Assembly (NCBI GenBank): GCA_037962975.1
Contig: CM075669.1
Coordinates: 124,388,501 to 124,452,500 of the forward strand
Source: Clitoria ternatea
Taxonomy: Eukaryota > Streptophyta > Magnoliopsida > Fabales > Fabaceae
Reading direction: 5' to 3'
Length of the DNA: 64,000 nucleotides
The position numbers and the translations under genes were made by a program. The notes under the pieces are model-generated. The model worked only from the letters and a program-made list of their open reading frames with translations. It did no database searches and was not told where the DNA came from. Shown here piece after piece: positions 33,592 through 46,206 of the stretch. Position 1 is the stretch's first letter; each line of letters starts with the position of its first letter.

Positions 33592-36195
33592 AATTATTAT
33601 TATTATTATTTTACTATTTTCCATTTAACCCTTTTTAACTTGGTACTTATTTTAATCATTAAATTTATTTTAAAACATTAAATATGCATGATTAATTATT
33701 TAGGTTGTCGGCATGATATAATTAAAATAAACTTGAAATAAATTGTAATTAAGCGTAAAGTTGGCAGAAATTCTCGTAACGTGTAATTTCTTCGGTAAAT
33801 CTTCAACTGGCTTCTAGGACTTTGGCAAGATGATTGTATAGGATGGTGGGGTGTATCGAAAAAATTACAAAAATTTAAATAAAATTAATAATGAATGACA
33901 TACCCAAATGAAAATATAACCATGGCCGCAATATATTCCAACAAGCTAGAAATCATAGTAACAGGACTTCAAAGGCAGAACTCAGGTAGGGCCCATGATC
34001 TTCGAGGTGTAACTTATGATAATTTACAAAATTACATAAATACATCCAAAATTTAAATAAAATTTCACGACGGCGGTAGAAAATTACGTAGGGAATTTTG
34101 GAGGAGGTTATGGTAGAAAATTAGCTTGGTGGAGTTTTAATGGTGGTAGCGGCTTTTGGAGGAGATTACGGTGGTGATTACAAAGTGGAATGGAAGACTT
34201 GAAACTTTAAGAAGTGAAAATTGAAAAGGGAAGCAACATAGGGAATTTGACGCTTGATGGTAAGAAATGATGGAAGAAAATGTGTAAAGGAAATGAAATT
34301 TGTTCAAGGTGGTGGTATGGAAATTAGTGCAATGTGCATAAAATGGAATTTGGGTACATGAATTGAAATTAGCTTTCTAACTTATAATTGATAGGCATGA
34401 ATATGAATATGGGAATGGATGAGAGCAAGGCAGCATGCAATTAAATGGTAGGAACACGGTGATTGAATGGGAAATTTCATAATTATATAAGGAAACAACT
34501 TGTTGAACAAGTTGTAGCAAACTTACAAGGCAAGTTGGTGTCCTTATTAAGCAAGGAAATTTTAGTGGAGTATGTTTCACACTCAAGGTCCACATGGCGT
34601 GGTTTAAATGGGTAATGTGCGGTGGTGAAGAAAAATGGTGACTAGAAAAGCAATTTAGGGTACCAGAAATGAATGCTCGTCAAGCGACTAGTTACCTTAA
34701 TTGGAACCTACTTTAAATAAATCCTCAATTAATTCTAGGATGAGAATTAAGAAAAGCTCCCAACATTAAAGTTTTAGAGCTTATTTCCCCTTTGAAATCG
34801 TATATCATATGTGAAAAACCAGTAATGATAGCCTGAGTTGTGGCCGAACCAAGGAAAAGTGCTCCCAGAGGTCTTGAATTTCCAAGAGCTGAAAAGATTA
34901 AATTACTAGGATTTTTCCTTTAAGAATAAGCCTTTGTGCCATTCATAAAAGTTGTAGGTTTTTTAGCATAAAACCATAGAAAAAAGAACAAAGTGGTTTC
35001 AACATCGTATGAGGGAGATATATGCGATTTACTAAAACTGGGAGAAGTTGTGAAATGGAATCAAACCTGGAAAGATTTGTAAAACTTTACCAATGGGGTG
35101 GGAATTGGCCTTCGTGGTCTTCATGAAAATTATAGAGAATTTTGTTACGGAAATTATGAAACTAGAATTGTGCGAATTGGACATCCTATGAGAGAGATAT
35201 AATTTTTCAAGTGAACCGTGCACAGATTAAAGGGATTAATTAACAGGGCTCTGGAGTACGAAAACTTGGTTCTCAATTTAAGGGTGATTAACTTACGAAT
35301 TAGCTCTTGGGGCTAGAAATAGAGATTGTTAGATTTTTCATAGCAAAGAAACCAAAACAAGAATCGCTTAATTTCATCCTTAAATGGAAAAGTTATGCCT
35401 AAAACACTGAAGGTGCTCTGGCTAAATCCAGGGGATCCGATTTAACTGATTGTTCTTTTAAGAAACGGGGTCGATAGAGCCCGAATTAGGATTGAGTCCC
35501 TTCAAGAAAAGTGTTTGGATTATTGAACAGTTCATTAGAGACTGATTGTGCTAGAATCAGATATCCCGAAGTGCTTACACGGTCAAACGTAGAAGGTACT
35601 CGAGGTACGGGTCGTGCCTATTGGACCGAAACTATCTTCCTGGATTTACTATAAGATTGTCCTAACAGGACTAGTTTCCCTATAGGATCACTAGTCTCAA
35701 GCCGAATCGTCGAAATCTAATCATTTACTTGGTCCCACAGTTAAATTTGAGAACTCGTCAATATTTTATTATAAATATAATTATCAAATAATTAAATAAA
35801 CAAACAATTATTAATAAAATATCATTATTATATATATATATATATTCAAAATTTATAAATTAATTAAATAAAATTTTATTAAATAATAAAATTAAATATT
35901 ATATATTAATTATTATTAATTATCATTTATTGTTCCCTCCCTGGTCAGAGGGGGTCCCACGATACCCCCTCATCCCTTTAATTTAGCATATAATGATTCT
36001 CCATTATCCCACTAAAAGCGGTTATCTCCCTTATTGGGCCTGGGCCTAGATTCCCCTCTTTCCTTTATTTTATAAGTGTATAAGTACTACCTAGAGGCTC
36101 ACATTGTAACTCAAGTGACACATACTGAGAATTAATAAACCTAATCCCTAGAGAAATTCTTTAGGGTTTTTGTGCTTAAACTCTTTGTGTGAACA
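33592..36195 (+). repeat. Tat/Ogre-type LTR, 3' end defined, start uncertain
   Basis: The 3' end (GTGTGAACA at 36195) is fixed by the primer site that follows. A TATA-like motif lies near 36070, and AATAAACC and CCTAGAGAAATTC near 36135. The LTR start is not located; tgtatcg at 33852 is one candidate. No gene is seen in 33592-36195. Confidence 0.5.
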
Positions 36196-36198
36196 TTT

Positions 36199-36215
36199 TG
36201 GCGCCCACCGTGGGG
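36199..36215 (+). other. Tat/Ogre primer binding site
   Basis: TGGCGCCCACCGTGGGG, a primer site characteristic of the Tat/Ogre group, lies three bases after the LTR end. Confidence 0.85.
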
Positions 36216-36389
36216 CCCAGTAAAAGGGATCCTACACCTCAACCTTCAAACCCTAATCCTAAAAAAGCTATGGGGCTAGTCAGATCTACAGGGGCAATGG
36301 GACCTCCGCCCATAGCGTTCTCATCATCATCCATTACATCATCAACCTCATCAGTGAAATTGGCATTAGGAACGCTTGGAGAATTATGA
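36216..36389 (+). pseudogene. Truncated leader/gag start of Tat-like element
   Basis: A short frame (MGLVRSTGAMGPPP from 36269) ends at 36389. No Gag core, pol or second LTR follows, so the element is truncated. Weak call. Confidence 0.3.
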
Positions 36390-38842
36390 CTCAAATTATA
36401 TATCTCAAACTCTCCCCAGGAAAAAAGTGGGATGGAAAATTCAAAATAATCAAGTTGATGGATCAGATTTACTCCTGGATCAAGCTGATGGATCGGCTTT
36501 ACTCCTATTTATCCTTCATAATTAATTTCCAAGTCATCACTACGGTGCCGAGTAATTGAAACTCTAATTTATTTTATATTACTCAATGCACTTAAATTCA
36601 ATATTATCCTAATCGACCATCATGCAGCGTAGTGTAGCCTGGGCATATTTGGGCCGACTAGAATTTAGACCTCCATAGTAACCAGATCTTGGCACTCGAC
36701 ACATATGGGCACGTGACACGAGGGAGCTCATTATATATTATTCACACGCGGCTACAAATGAAGGGGATAAAAGAAAAAAATAGGATTTCTTCAAGCAAGG
36801 CACAGAGGAAGATAGAAATTGAACGTATACGCGGGGCACACCTTGGAAAGCAAAAGTTCAAATTACATTTCTTTACCAGATAAGTTTAAATTACATTTCT
36901 TTACGCTGCAGTTTTACTTCCTCAACCCAAGAGACTTAACTATTTATTTCAAGCACTGCCAACAAACCTCAATTACTTTTTATGGCTTTTTCTTTCTATG
37001 CCAATAAACCCTCTACCTGTGGCTTTTTCTTTTTGTGGCTTTTTTTAAAAACCCCAAAACGACACCCCCACCGTTTGGTATCTGTTATTCTCGATCATCA
37101 TTCCAAACTCGAAGTTTCTAGAAGCCTTCAATGCACCACCACTACCCTGACGGGACGAAAAAAGAAAAGGAGTGAAAAGCTTAGTAATAGTGACAAATAA
37201 GAAAGTGAGCTGATAAGCCTCTCGTAACCGTGGCCGTTGAATCCATTAAAACAATGTTCCCGGCGAACTGCGACAATAATCCATTGTGTAACCTTTACAA
37301 ATTTCTACATTCTTCAAACCCATAATTGCCTTAACAATTTTGTCTTCCTCTGCTTGAGTAGGAACACCGGTTTAATAGTTTGAGGTGTGCAATATGCTAC
37401 GAGACGGGGAGTTAAATGCCTAATGTGTGCTCCGGTACCAGTCCTCAAAAATAAAGTGCTACACAATCAAACTTGTCAGGGGATCTCACGGCTAAAATCG
37501 AGACTCAGATCTTATAACGGAAAATAAGACTCTGGGTACTCTAGATTCAATTGCCTCCTCGTCAAGGCCACCAAACTTACAGAGAGCATCAACCATATTG
37601 GAAACTACACTGGACTACAAAGCAGTCGAATTAACAGAGCAATCGGTCTCCCCGTGGGAGAATTCAGAAAATATAAGCATAACTCCTTCATTTATCATTG
37701 TCTTATTTATAAATGTTTTATTCATCAATGTTTTATTTCTTAATCAATGGTGGTATACATTAACTTTGGAGTGAAGGTTTCGCTACAGTCATATTGTTAT
37801 CGGTTATGAAGTAGTTTGCTACAGTCGTATATAGAGTGAAGGTTTTGCCGTTGATATATTCACTTCAAAACTCATTGATGATGTTTCAAACCAAAACATT
37901 GGCAGACAATTTAGGAGCAAGGAACACAAACTCACTGCATGGAATCGACAATTCATAAAGGATCCCTCATTGTTGAATTCTCACTGCCCCACTTTTACTG
38001 GGCCCATACTCATGAAGATAAGTTTTAAACTTCTCACTATCCTTGCTTGCTTCAATTGAAATGAATCATTTGCTTTTTTCTTAAGTCTGCTTAGAGTCTT
38101 CACTGGAAATGCCCAGAAACTTATGCTCTGTAACAAACAGGAAGATGCTTTATACCTCCCTGATACATTTGGATATTTCATATGCAAACAAAAGATAGAG
38201 TAAGGACAAAGACAAATACTGGGATATAACACTCTTTTTGAAAGCTAATAAATTCATCATGTTTCTGAAGCAACTCATCACGAGCATGCTTATCTAACAT
38301 TTTATCACACTCCCAAAAAGGGATGATTTTCTGCTAAGTTCCATATCAAGCTATTCCAATTCTTATATCGGCTCTAGTCATAAAATTTGTCGACAAAAGA
38401 AGTATGACCAAGTGCCATGAATCACCCTGACCAAGAAGTTTCTTGAATTACAATCAGATTTTAGGAGCCGATGACTCCATCGTAGACATTGAAAATACTA
38501 AAGAACCAACACAACACACTCCTCGATATCCCTCTTCTACTAGACTCCTATACTCATCCAAGATTAAAAGTTTGAAGAATACTTAAAGAATGTTTGAAGA
38601 ATTATCACTAAAAATCTTGCCCAGTATAATAACTTCCTTATCATGAATCGAGACAGAGCTACAAACCACTTAATAGACACACTATTTTCACCTAAGACAT
38701 ATGCTCCGGACTTCCAAGGTTGCACGGAAAACACTATTCAATCAAGAAACAGAGTACACTTAAAGTCCGAGGTATGAGAATCAATCCCCTCAACAATATA
38801 CAAAAAAGACCGAGCAACCCTCAGCAACATACAAAAAGCCTG
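36390..38842. other. No recognised gene
   Basis: Short open frames occur (for example 36982-37200 plus and 37981-38232 minus) without recognisable domains. A 42-codon minus-strand stretch at 37250-37375 (GVPTQAEEDKIVKAIMGL) looks protein-like but I cannot assign it. Confidence 0.4.
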
Positions 38843-39020
38843 AGCACAGATCTAATCCCTCGGTACTTGTTAAAGGCTTGAATCCGTTTAAGTTAAGCCC
38901 AAGCGCGGATCTAATCCCTCAGCACTCATTGAAGGCTTGAATTCGTTCAAGTTAAGCCCGAGCACAGATCTAATCCCTTGGCACATATTTTAAAGGCTTG
39001 AACCCGTTCAAGTTAAGCCC
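38843..39020. repeat. 59-bp tandem repeat, three copies
   Basis: Units at 38843-38901, 38902-38960 and 38961-39020 share AGCNCNGATCTAATCC and GGCTTGAA..CGTT.AAGTTAAGCCC. A shorter degenerate duplication precedes them (38787-38842). The stretch 39021-39909 that follows has no recognised gene. Confidence 0.9.
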
Positions 39021-39909
39021 TGGTTCCCTAGAGAAAGGAGAAGATGCTTCTGGTTCAATTTAAATGCAAAAAGGCACTGAGGTTTTGTACACCAAAACTT
39101 AGAATTTTTCTAATAACAAATTGTCAAGAAATGTAATCAATTTTGAATAAATTTTAGGATAACTAGTTAACTAACTTAATTAATTTATTCAGCCTCATAA
39201 AAATTCTCATGCTCAAAAATGGTTCTAAGTCCCCGATACTCAATCCCAGACTCAAGATACAAGGCACTAGCACAGTCCGGTTCACGATATCAATGAAACC
39301 CTTTTTGTTTAACCTCCTAATGGCATTTTTTTATTATTTCCTTATGTTAGGCAATATAACTTCCTCCATAGGATTACCATAAATCCTTGGGAATCTCACA
39401 TCATCACTGTCAATCACCCATAATAGGGCATGACATCGGCCAAGGCCTAATTTCCACAAATTCCCACATCACATGCTCGACCTTACAAGTCCATTGTGTT
39501 AGGGGTTTTCCCTAAAAATCAAGGGTGTTAGATGTTCCTCATATAGGAAATGAACCACCATAAGCCAATCAACTAGGCAGACTGATGATTAAGCATATGG
39601 TTGACAAGAAGGATTTCTTCCTTCCCTATGGCATGTGCATCCTATGTTGCTAGAAGGCAATAATATCTCTTTTGCTCACTACACTAATTTCTTTAAAATA
39701 AATTGTATTATTCATTTCTTTATAAATAAGTGTTGTATAGTGAAGGCACAAGACAACAACTAGATTACATTCCAGAAGAATGGGCATACAGATAATGTCA
39801 TAGGGGGAGGGATCATTAACCTTGATAGTGATAGCCTTAGTGGACCTGGTCTCTAGGGTGATTTAAAGATTGAAGATATTGAGAAGATCTAAATAACTTT
39901 GGCCATTTA

Positions 39910-40182
39910 GGAGCAGACTTCTTTAGCCAGACTTTTCATAGGGCACCTCCACCTCCACCACCTCAAGCATCTTTCTTAGACGCAACCATTGAAGAAAGAA
40001 TGATCACTATGATGCAAGGTGTGCATGATGAAGTTCATAATGCTAACAGCCATATGGATCAACATATAGTAACTATGCATGAGAATGTTGGAAGTTTTTA
40101 GGCTGGGATAGGGGAACTTCGGGCAGACATGATGAGGTAGCTTGATGCGTTGTCTGTTCAGAAATTATTTTCTTCAAAGTGA
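39910..40182 (+). pseudogene. Sirevirus ORF3 C-terminus, remnant of element E
   Basis: A 91-codon frame with two in-frame TAGs, at a position and with a composition like the C-terminus of element B ORF3: a Pro run (APPPPPPQASF) followed by an amphipathic helix-like segment (EERMITMMQGVHDEVHN, MHENVGSF). It is followed by a degenerate polypurine tract (AAAAGGCAGAG near 40246), a second near 40464-40479 and an LTR. It is the 3' tail of an older Sirevirus whose remaining body is not seen here. Confidence 0.7.
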
Positions 40183-40491
40183 AGACTTCCAATAATACTT
40201 TTGTTATTTCTTTCCCTATACTTTTATTTCTTTTTGATAATATCAAAAGGCAGAGAAATAAGAAAGTATATGGTAAGGGAATATGTGTTAAGGGGTATTT
40301 CCTATTTCTTGCTTTATGCCTATGCCTTTGTTTGCCTTAGAATTTTGTACTTTTTCTTAAAAATATGCTATGTCTTAGGGGGTTATGATTTTCTTTATAA
40401 TATTTAAAGGTTTGCAATTATCAGCATTTATTATCTAACATCTTGAAGAGATAGTTTGTCATCATAAAAAAGGAGAAACTATGATTCTTGT

Positions 40492-41484
40492 ATGTATAAC
40501 AGGTTTTAATAATGACAAACCTAAAACAAACCTAAGAACAATGGATTAAGGAAAATGGACCTTACATGGACTTACGGAACAAAAGGTGCATAAGCCTCAG
40601 AATAGAAAATTGTTCCTATCTTGAAGGCTTACTCTTATGTCTTTCATTTTGTTAAGTTAGTTAAGTCTTAAGTGAGCTAAGTGAACTCATTCATTAGTTA
40701 ATTAATCTCGTGCTCTAGTAAAGTAACTTAAAAGATTAATTAATGAACCAAGCATATGGATTAGAAAATAAGCTCAGCAATTTAAACTACTGTTCTGTAA
40801 GAACAATTTGAACCACTAGCTAAGCTGGCTTGAACCACTCAGCTAGGGTGGTTCGAACCACTCATTCGTATGGGCTTCTTCCTTATCCAAACTTATTTCT
40901 AGTAATTAGATATATGATTATTTCCTCACTCAACGATAATTTTTCTATAAATTGAGAACCCAAGATTCAGATATAGTACCTCATTATTTAGTTATTTATA
41001 CACGAGTTAAAATCCCTTACTCACTTAAGTCTTTTCTTTCATAAGTTATGCTTTATAATCTTTCGTTCTTTGTGTTCTTAAGCTAAAAGTGTTTGAGTTT
41101 GGGGTAAGAAAGCTTTCTCCGGAGAGACCTCTGAGACCTAGTTAATCCTATTAGGATAGAAAAAGGATTGTGAGGTAGCATTAAGCTTTAAGTAGGTAGT
41201 CCAAGAGTTATAATCAAAAACTTGTAAGTACTTTTGATATAGTGGAAAATTCTAGGCCTTTATGCTAAGAGACTAAACTAGTAGGGGTAGTGATCAAACC
41301 AGGATACATTGTGGTTTACTTCTCTCTTCCCTTCTCTCTTTACATTCTTCTACTTATCTTCTTATCTTGTTTATACGCTTTATCTATTCATCTTCAACAA
41401 AGTTCTATTTTTAATCACATTTTGAGAAAGTTAAGATTTTTCTGGAGTTAATTCAACCCCCTTTAAGTCTAAGGCCATTTTTCA
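40492..41484 (+). repeat. 3' LTR of Sirevirus remnant E
   Basis: It starts TGATTCTTGTATGTATAACAG, sharing GTATAACAGGTTTTAATAATGAC with the start of the element B LTR (ATAACAGGTTTTGATAATGAC) in the same context. It ends near AAGGCCATTTTTCA. It has a TATA box at 40946 and three spaced copies of TTYGAACCAC (40808-40866), one forming the perfect palindrome GTGGTTCGAACCAC. The end coordinate is approximate. Confidence 0.65.
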
Positions 41485-42490
41485 AGAATACTTGCCTTTA
41501 AGAATGATATGATCATACTTAGCTTTGCTCACAGGTAGTGTTTCTGCATTCCATCAATTTTTAGGCTTAAACAATCACTTTAATCTTAGCTAGATAACAT
41601 TCTTAAAATAGGCTTGCAAACAAACTTGGATCAATAAAGCCCTTTTGGTTGTAATAAGGCTAAGCTTATTGTCATTCTTGGTTTTTCTTAGTTATGGAAG
41701 GTGCAATTGCATTATGTGTTGTCAGCTTACACTCTTAATGAAAATTATTCAACATTTTCTCAAAATACTTCAAATTTTTTCTTTCCTTCGATGTTTATCT
41801 TTTTACTAGATCATTCTTTTCTTTTCTTGTTTCACCAACTTCTTTCCCTTGAGCTTTGCTTAACTTTATCCGTTTGTTCTTTTGGGCATTCCTTTTCTAG
41901 TTTCTCTTCAACGCCTTTTTCCTTTTTGTTTTATTTCTTACTTCCTTTTGTATTTTTATGTGTATGTGGACACACTCTCATCCCCAAACTTAAATATTTG
42001 CTAGTCCTTAAGCAAACCATTTGTTCAAATAATTTTCAGTTGACAATTACTAGTCCTTCGTGTTCTGCCTTTTTCTTCCTCTATGTTTCTCTCTTTAAAA
42101 TAACTGCTTAAATACCAAAAGATCCCCAATTAGGATTAAGGTTCAAGTTAAAAGATAGTTCATGTAACACGACCCATGAGCGTGGAAGGAAACATGGCCA
42201 GGTCGTGGATCACTTCCTTAGCTATTTAGGATTTATGCTTTTAGATAGAGAGTTTCACGACCAGGCAATAGTAGCTGCCACTGGTCGTGGTTCCCTTCAC
42301 ACTCTCTTTTCGATGATTTAGCTTCTTAGAAAGCCTCAAATGGTTCTGTGGTCTTTTATAGACAATGTTTCCTTGGCTTCAAGCCTTTTTTCCATGGGTT
42401 CTAGTAGAAGTTTCCTTCCTAAATGTTTATGAAGTCTCAAAGGGTCCTGTGAACACCTATTTTGGTCTGGCCAGTTTCAATGCCAAAAAC
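41485..42490. other. Decayed retroelement sequence
   Basis: TCCCCAAACTTAAATATTTG at 41979 resembles the polypurine region of Athila C (44940). CACGACC/GGTCGTG inverted words at 42168-42207 and 42256-42289 look like an eroded dyad array of another Athila-like sequence. No gene. Confidence 0.35.
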
Positions 42491-43375
42491 ACTGTCAGCA
42501 GTTAATAGGTAACAAGAATGGAACATCGTCCCTAACACCATCCCGTTCCATAAAATGACACCGTCCCACTCCAAATCTGGTGTCAAGACATGAAGTAACA
42601 AGGATGGACATCGTCATCTACATCGATCTAGTGCCATGAGAAGGGACGCCGTTTTCCCAAGAAATTTGGTGTCAAAGCAGTGACCGGTATCCCCTATTGT
42701 CTAGTGTGAAGGTCTTATGGAGCCCAACATCGGACTCTTGTGACACCGTCTTTTGGGTCCGGTTGCCCATGCTATGACTTGGAACCACAGTACCAGATTC
42801 GAATCCTGAAATCCAGGAAATGGCAGACAGGAAATAAAAAATGAAAATAAACTCTCCACTCGCTGCTGTTCCCCACAACTATTAGTCGCCAGGCTGTCCC
42901 TCCACTACGCGTATGGGTCGAGTGGAACCCTGAGCTGTCAAAGCACTCAGCAGCATGGAAGGGGTTCGAGGGGACCTCTATAAAAGCCTCACTTGAAGAG
43001 GTCCAAGGGTCTGAATTTTGAAATCTAGAAGCCCCCAAAAGAATTGGTCTGATCTTTGAAACCTTGATCCCTGAAAAAACTGATCTGAACCTTAGACCCT
43101 GAATTCCCTGAGAGAAAATCCTTCCTTGTTGTCAAAACTCTGTCCAAACTTCTCTAAAATTTCTTTGTATTCCAGCTCACTGAATATCAATTCCTATTTC
43201 CCAGAAGTGACTCTGTCTCCTCTAGCCAAAAAAAGAGCAGTTAAGTCCCTGTCACCTTGGTTCTTGTCACATCGGACTCACTTCTGATCGTCAGCTTTCC
43301 CCCTGAACTAAGCACATCGGACTTACGCTGAAACCCCATATCAAATCCAGTAATCCATCGATCCGGTCTTGTCAT
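42491..43375 (+). repeat. Tat/Ogre-like LTR, left part (interrupted by Athila C)
   Basis: It contains a plus-strand TATA box (CTCTATAAAAGCC at 42968) and no gene. It is cut at 43375 by Athila C; GTCAT at 43371-43375 corresponds to GTCGT at 55764-55768. The right part follows at 55764. The left limit is a guess. Confidence 0.45.
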
Positions 43376-44936
43376 TGTTAGGCCTGAGTATAATGTTGCA
43401 GAAAACTTGTTAACTTTGTTTTACTGTTGGGTCTTTTAATTGGCAAGCGCACCAATCGTTTGTAGTTTTCAAAATTTAGATATCATTCCACTGGGATTGA
43501 AAGTCTAATAATTACAGTAATTTTCTAGTTACTATAGTAAATTTATCGAAACCTATTCATAAAAGAATAATTTATATACAATTTATACAATATTCACAAG
43601 ATTGCATAACTGAGTTGTTCATGTGATAAAAAGAAAATAACAATCTATCTAAAAAGTTGAGTTGCAATTTAAAATAGCTAAGATACCTGAGGATAAAACA
43701 CAGATAAACAAATTATGTTAGAATTTGGATCCCTAATCTAGAATAACAATGAAGGAACTCAAGACATGCATATTTAATCATCAAGTTCATATCATTGCAG
43801 CTTAAAATCATTATAACTGATCCCTCGTGATATAAATTCTAAGTATTCACCGTAAAGTCTGATCCCTCGTGCGCTTTCTTAGTAAAAACTTGCATTAAGT
43901 CCTGGCCGTATAGCAACAATAATCACCAATTCTATCCCTAGTAATTGGCATATTAAGGGTATTCCAACTTTTACTTTTGTTAAATCAAGTTTTAATAAGT
44001 CATGAATAATCATTCTCCCGTTTGACATTCATACTAATAAAATAAGTTTCAATACGCATGAAAATCATTCTCCCGTTTGACATTCATACTAATAAAAGAT
44101 TGAAATACTAACATGCACTTGAATCATAAACATGCAGAGATCAAATTCACAACATCATAATCAATAGACTAGTTCATCAATTCCATCATAAACAAATTAG
44201 TTACACATGGTGAAAGTAAAAACAACACTTACAGTGATTGACATTACAAAGTCGATGGAAACTTCACGGTACAACGATCGCAATACTACACAACACTCTC
44301 AAGTATCTAGAAAACTATTCTAGAACTACAAACTCACAAAAGCACCACTCAAACACGAGTGTATAAGAGAAGAAGAGAACTCAGAATGTGGGATGGGATG
44401 CTTAGAAGTGTGGAGAATGGCCCTATTTATAGGGCTGAGGAAGGGTGCTGACGCTACGCGCTAGCCTGACGCTACGCGTCAGGTCCCTGACTCAGCCTCT
44501 ATTAATCAGCTCAAAGTGGCCATTATTGTATAATTATTTTAATTAATCATGCCCAGACAGATGTGCCTTGTCCCCCAATTCGGCTTGGACACTTGTAGGT
44601 AGTCAAGGGGTCATTGGTTGAGTGCTTGACCACCTGTAAGTGGTGTCCACGTAGCTACTGACGCTACGTATGGCTGTGACGCATAGCGCTAGCATCAGAA
44701 GTTCCCACGCTATGCGTGGTGTTGATACTACACGTCAACTCTCCAGTTCTTCAACTTTTCTCTTTAAATTCTTCACATTTTTACTGCAAAACTAGAGAAA
44801 ATTGATCAAGGGCAGATTGTTTCCAACAACATCCATTTATTGAATTTAAAACCTAAATTTCTAACAAATTTACCAAATTCTTATTCTTTTTACAACATTT
44901 TTATTAAAGATTTTATTATAAATTTGAGGACTAACA
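43376..44936 (-). repeat. 3' LTR of element C
   Basis: On the plus strand it starts TGTTAGGCCTGAG and ends GGACTAACA. A minus-strand TATA box (CTATAAATA) is at 44424-44432. Dyad pairs of TGACGCTACGCGTCA type lie directly upstream: 44449/44467, 44659/44677 and 44705/44723, each 18 bp apart. Confidence 0.92.
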
Positions 44937-44954
44937 AATACCCCCAACTTGAGA
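44937..44954 (-). other. Polypurine tract of element C
   Basis: The minus strand reads CTCAAGTTGGGGGTATTT immediately before the LTR. The 44955-46206 stretch between here and ORF3 is AT-rich 3' untranslated sequence without a gene. Confidence 0.8.
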
Positions 44955-46206
44955 CATTGCTCGTCCTCGAGCAAGAGAGAAAATTAAAATCAAATTTGAA
45001 ATCAAATTTTTGAGTTAGTCCGAGAATTTATCACAAAAAGTAATTTCACAATTTACCATTTAAAGTAACCAAAAATAGATATCCTATGTAATAAAGGTTT
45101 AATGACAAAAAATTTTACAATGCCTTATTAACTAATCAAGCATAATTTCAGGCTTACCTCACAAGTGTTTAACTCTGTGTAAAGGGTAACCTATTTTACT
45201 CAATTAATCATAAAATCAAGCGAATTTAATTTTGATTTTCATCTAATCAATAGTTAATCATACAAAGTTAATTAAAAATCACAAGGTCTTTTCATGGGTT
45301 GTAATGAGGCTTGGCTTACAAGAAATGATGGTTTTTCTTGGAATTCAAAAACCTGAAATCATAAAAGAGCATTTTATAATTTTTAGGCTTTCTCTTGTCC
45401 CAAGTCTCAATTCCTTTATTGAAAAATAAATACCCCCAACTTGATTCCTTTCTCTATTTTTGATTTGCATATATGTCTTTTCATTTTTTCATTTATATGC
45501 ATAATTTTGATTTTTCTTGAAAAGAATCAAGTTGTTAATGTTCACTCCTTACTCAAAATATTCTTTCCATTTTGATCAATTGCTCTTTTAATCAATCAAG
45601 TAAAGGGAATGGTTCAAATTTGATAAGGGTCAAGGGTACCAAAGAAATTATTTTTCAGGCTCAAAATTGGCTTTCAAAGGATAAAATGATTTTACCATGG
45701 TAAGCTTTTTGGCCCAAGGTTTCTTTTACCAAAAATATGCCTTGATCATTTTCTTGAATTCTCTATACAACAACACAAATCACAGATTAAAGCAAAATCA
45801 ATTTGAATGAAGTTATGTCGAAACCCTTAAGTGTTTAAAAGATCTCTCATCTTACCGGGTTATTTGAAATTAGCTTGATAGTTAATAAAATTATTGTAAT
45901 TAAATTTATCAAAATTCCTTAATTACAAAAAGAATCGATAATTGATTTAAAAATGGTTTTATTGTGTAAAAACTTTAAGTATATAAATTTTGTTATTTTC
46001 AAAAAAATTTGATTTCAATGATAAAACTTATTTTTTTGAATTTTCGAAGAAAACACGCAAAAACATACCACGATAAAATTACACAATAAAACACACCACA
46101 TAATAAAAGACAAAATATAATATAATCCACAAAGTAAAAATACCAATGTAAATATCAAACTAAAAGTAAACTAAACTGTATGTAAAAGATGCAGAAAATA
46201 ACACCA

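Noticed and set aside
36189..36215. ATG at 36189 as a gene start
   Set aside because: It lies within the LTR end and primer site, so it cannot be the gag start.
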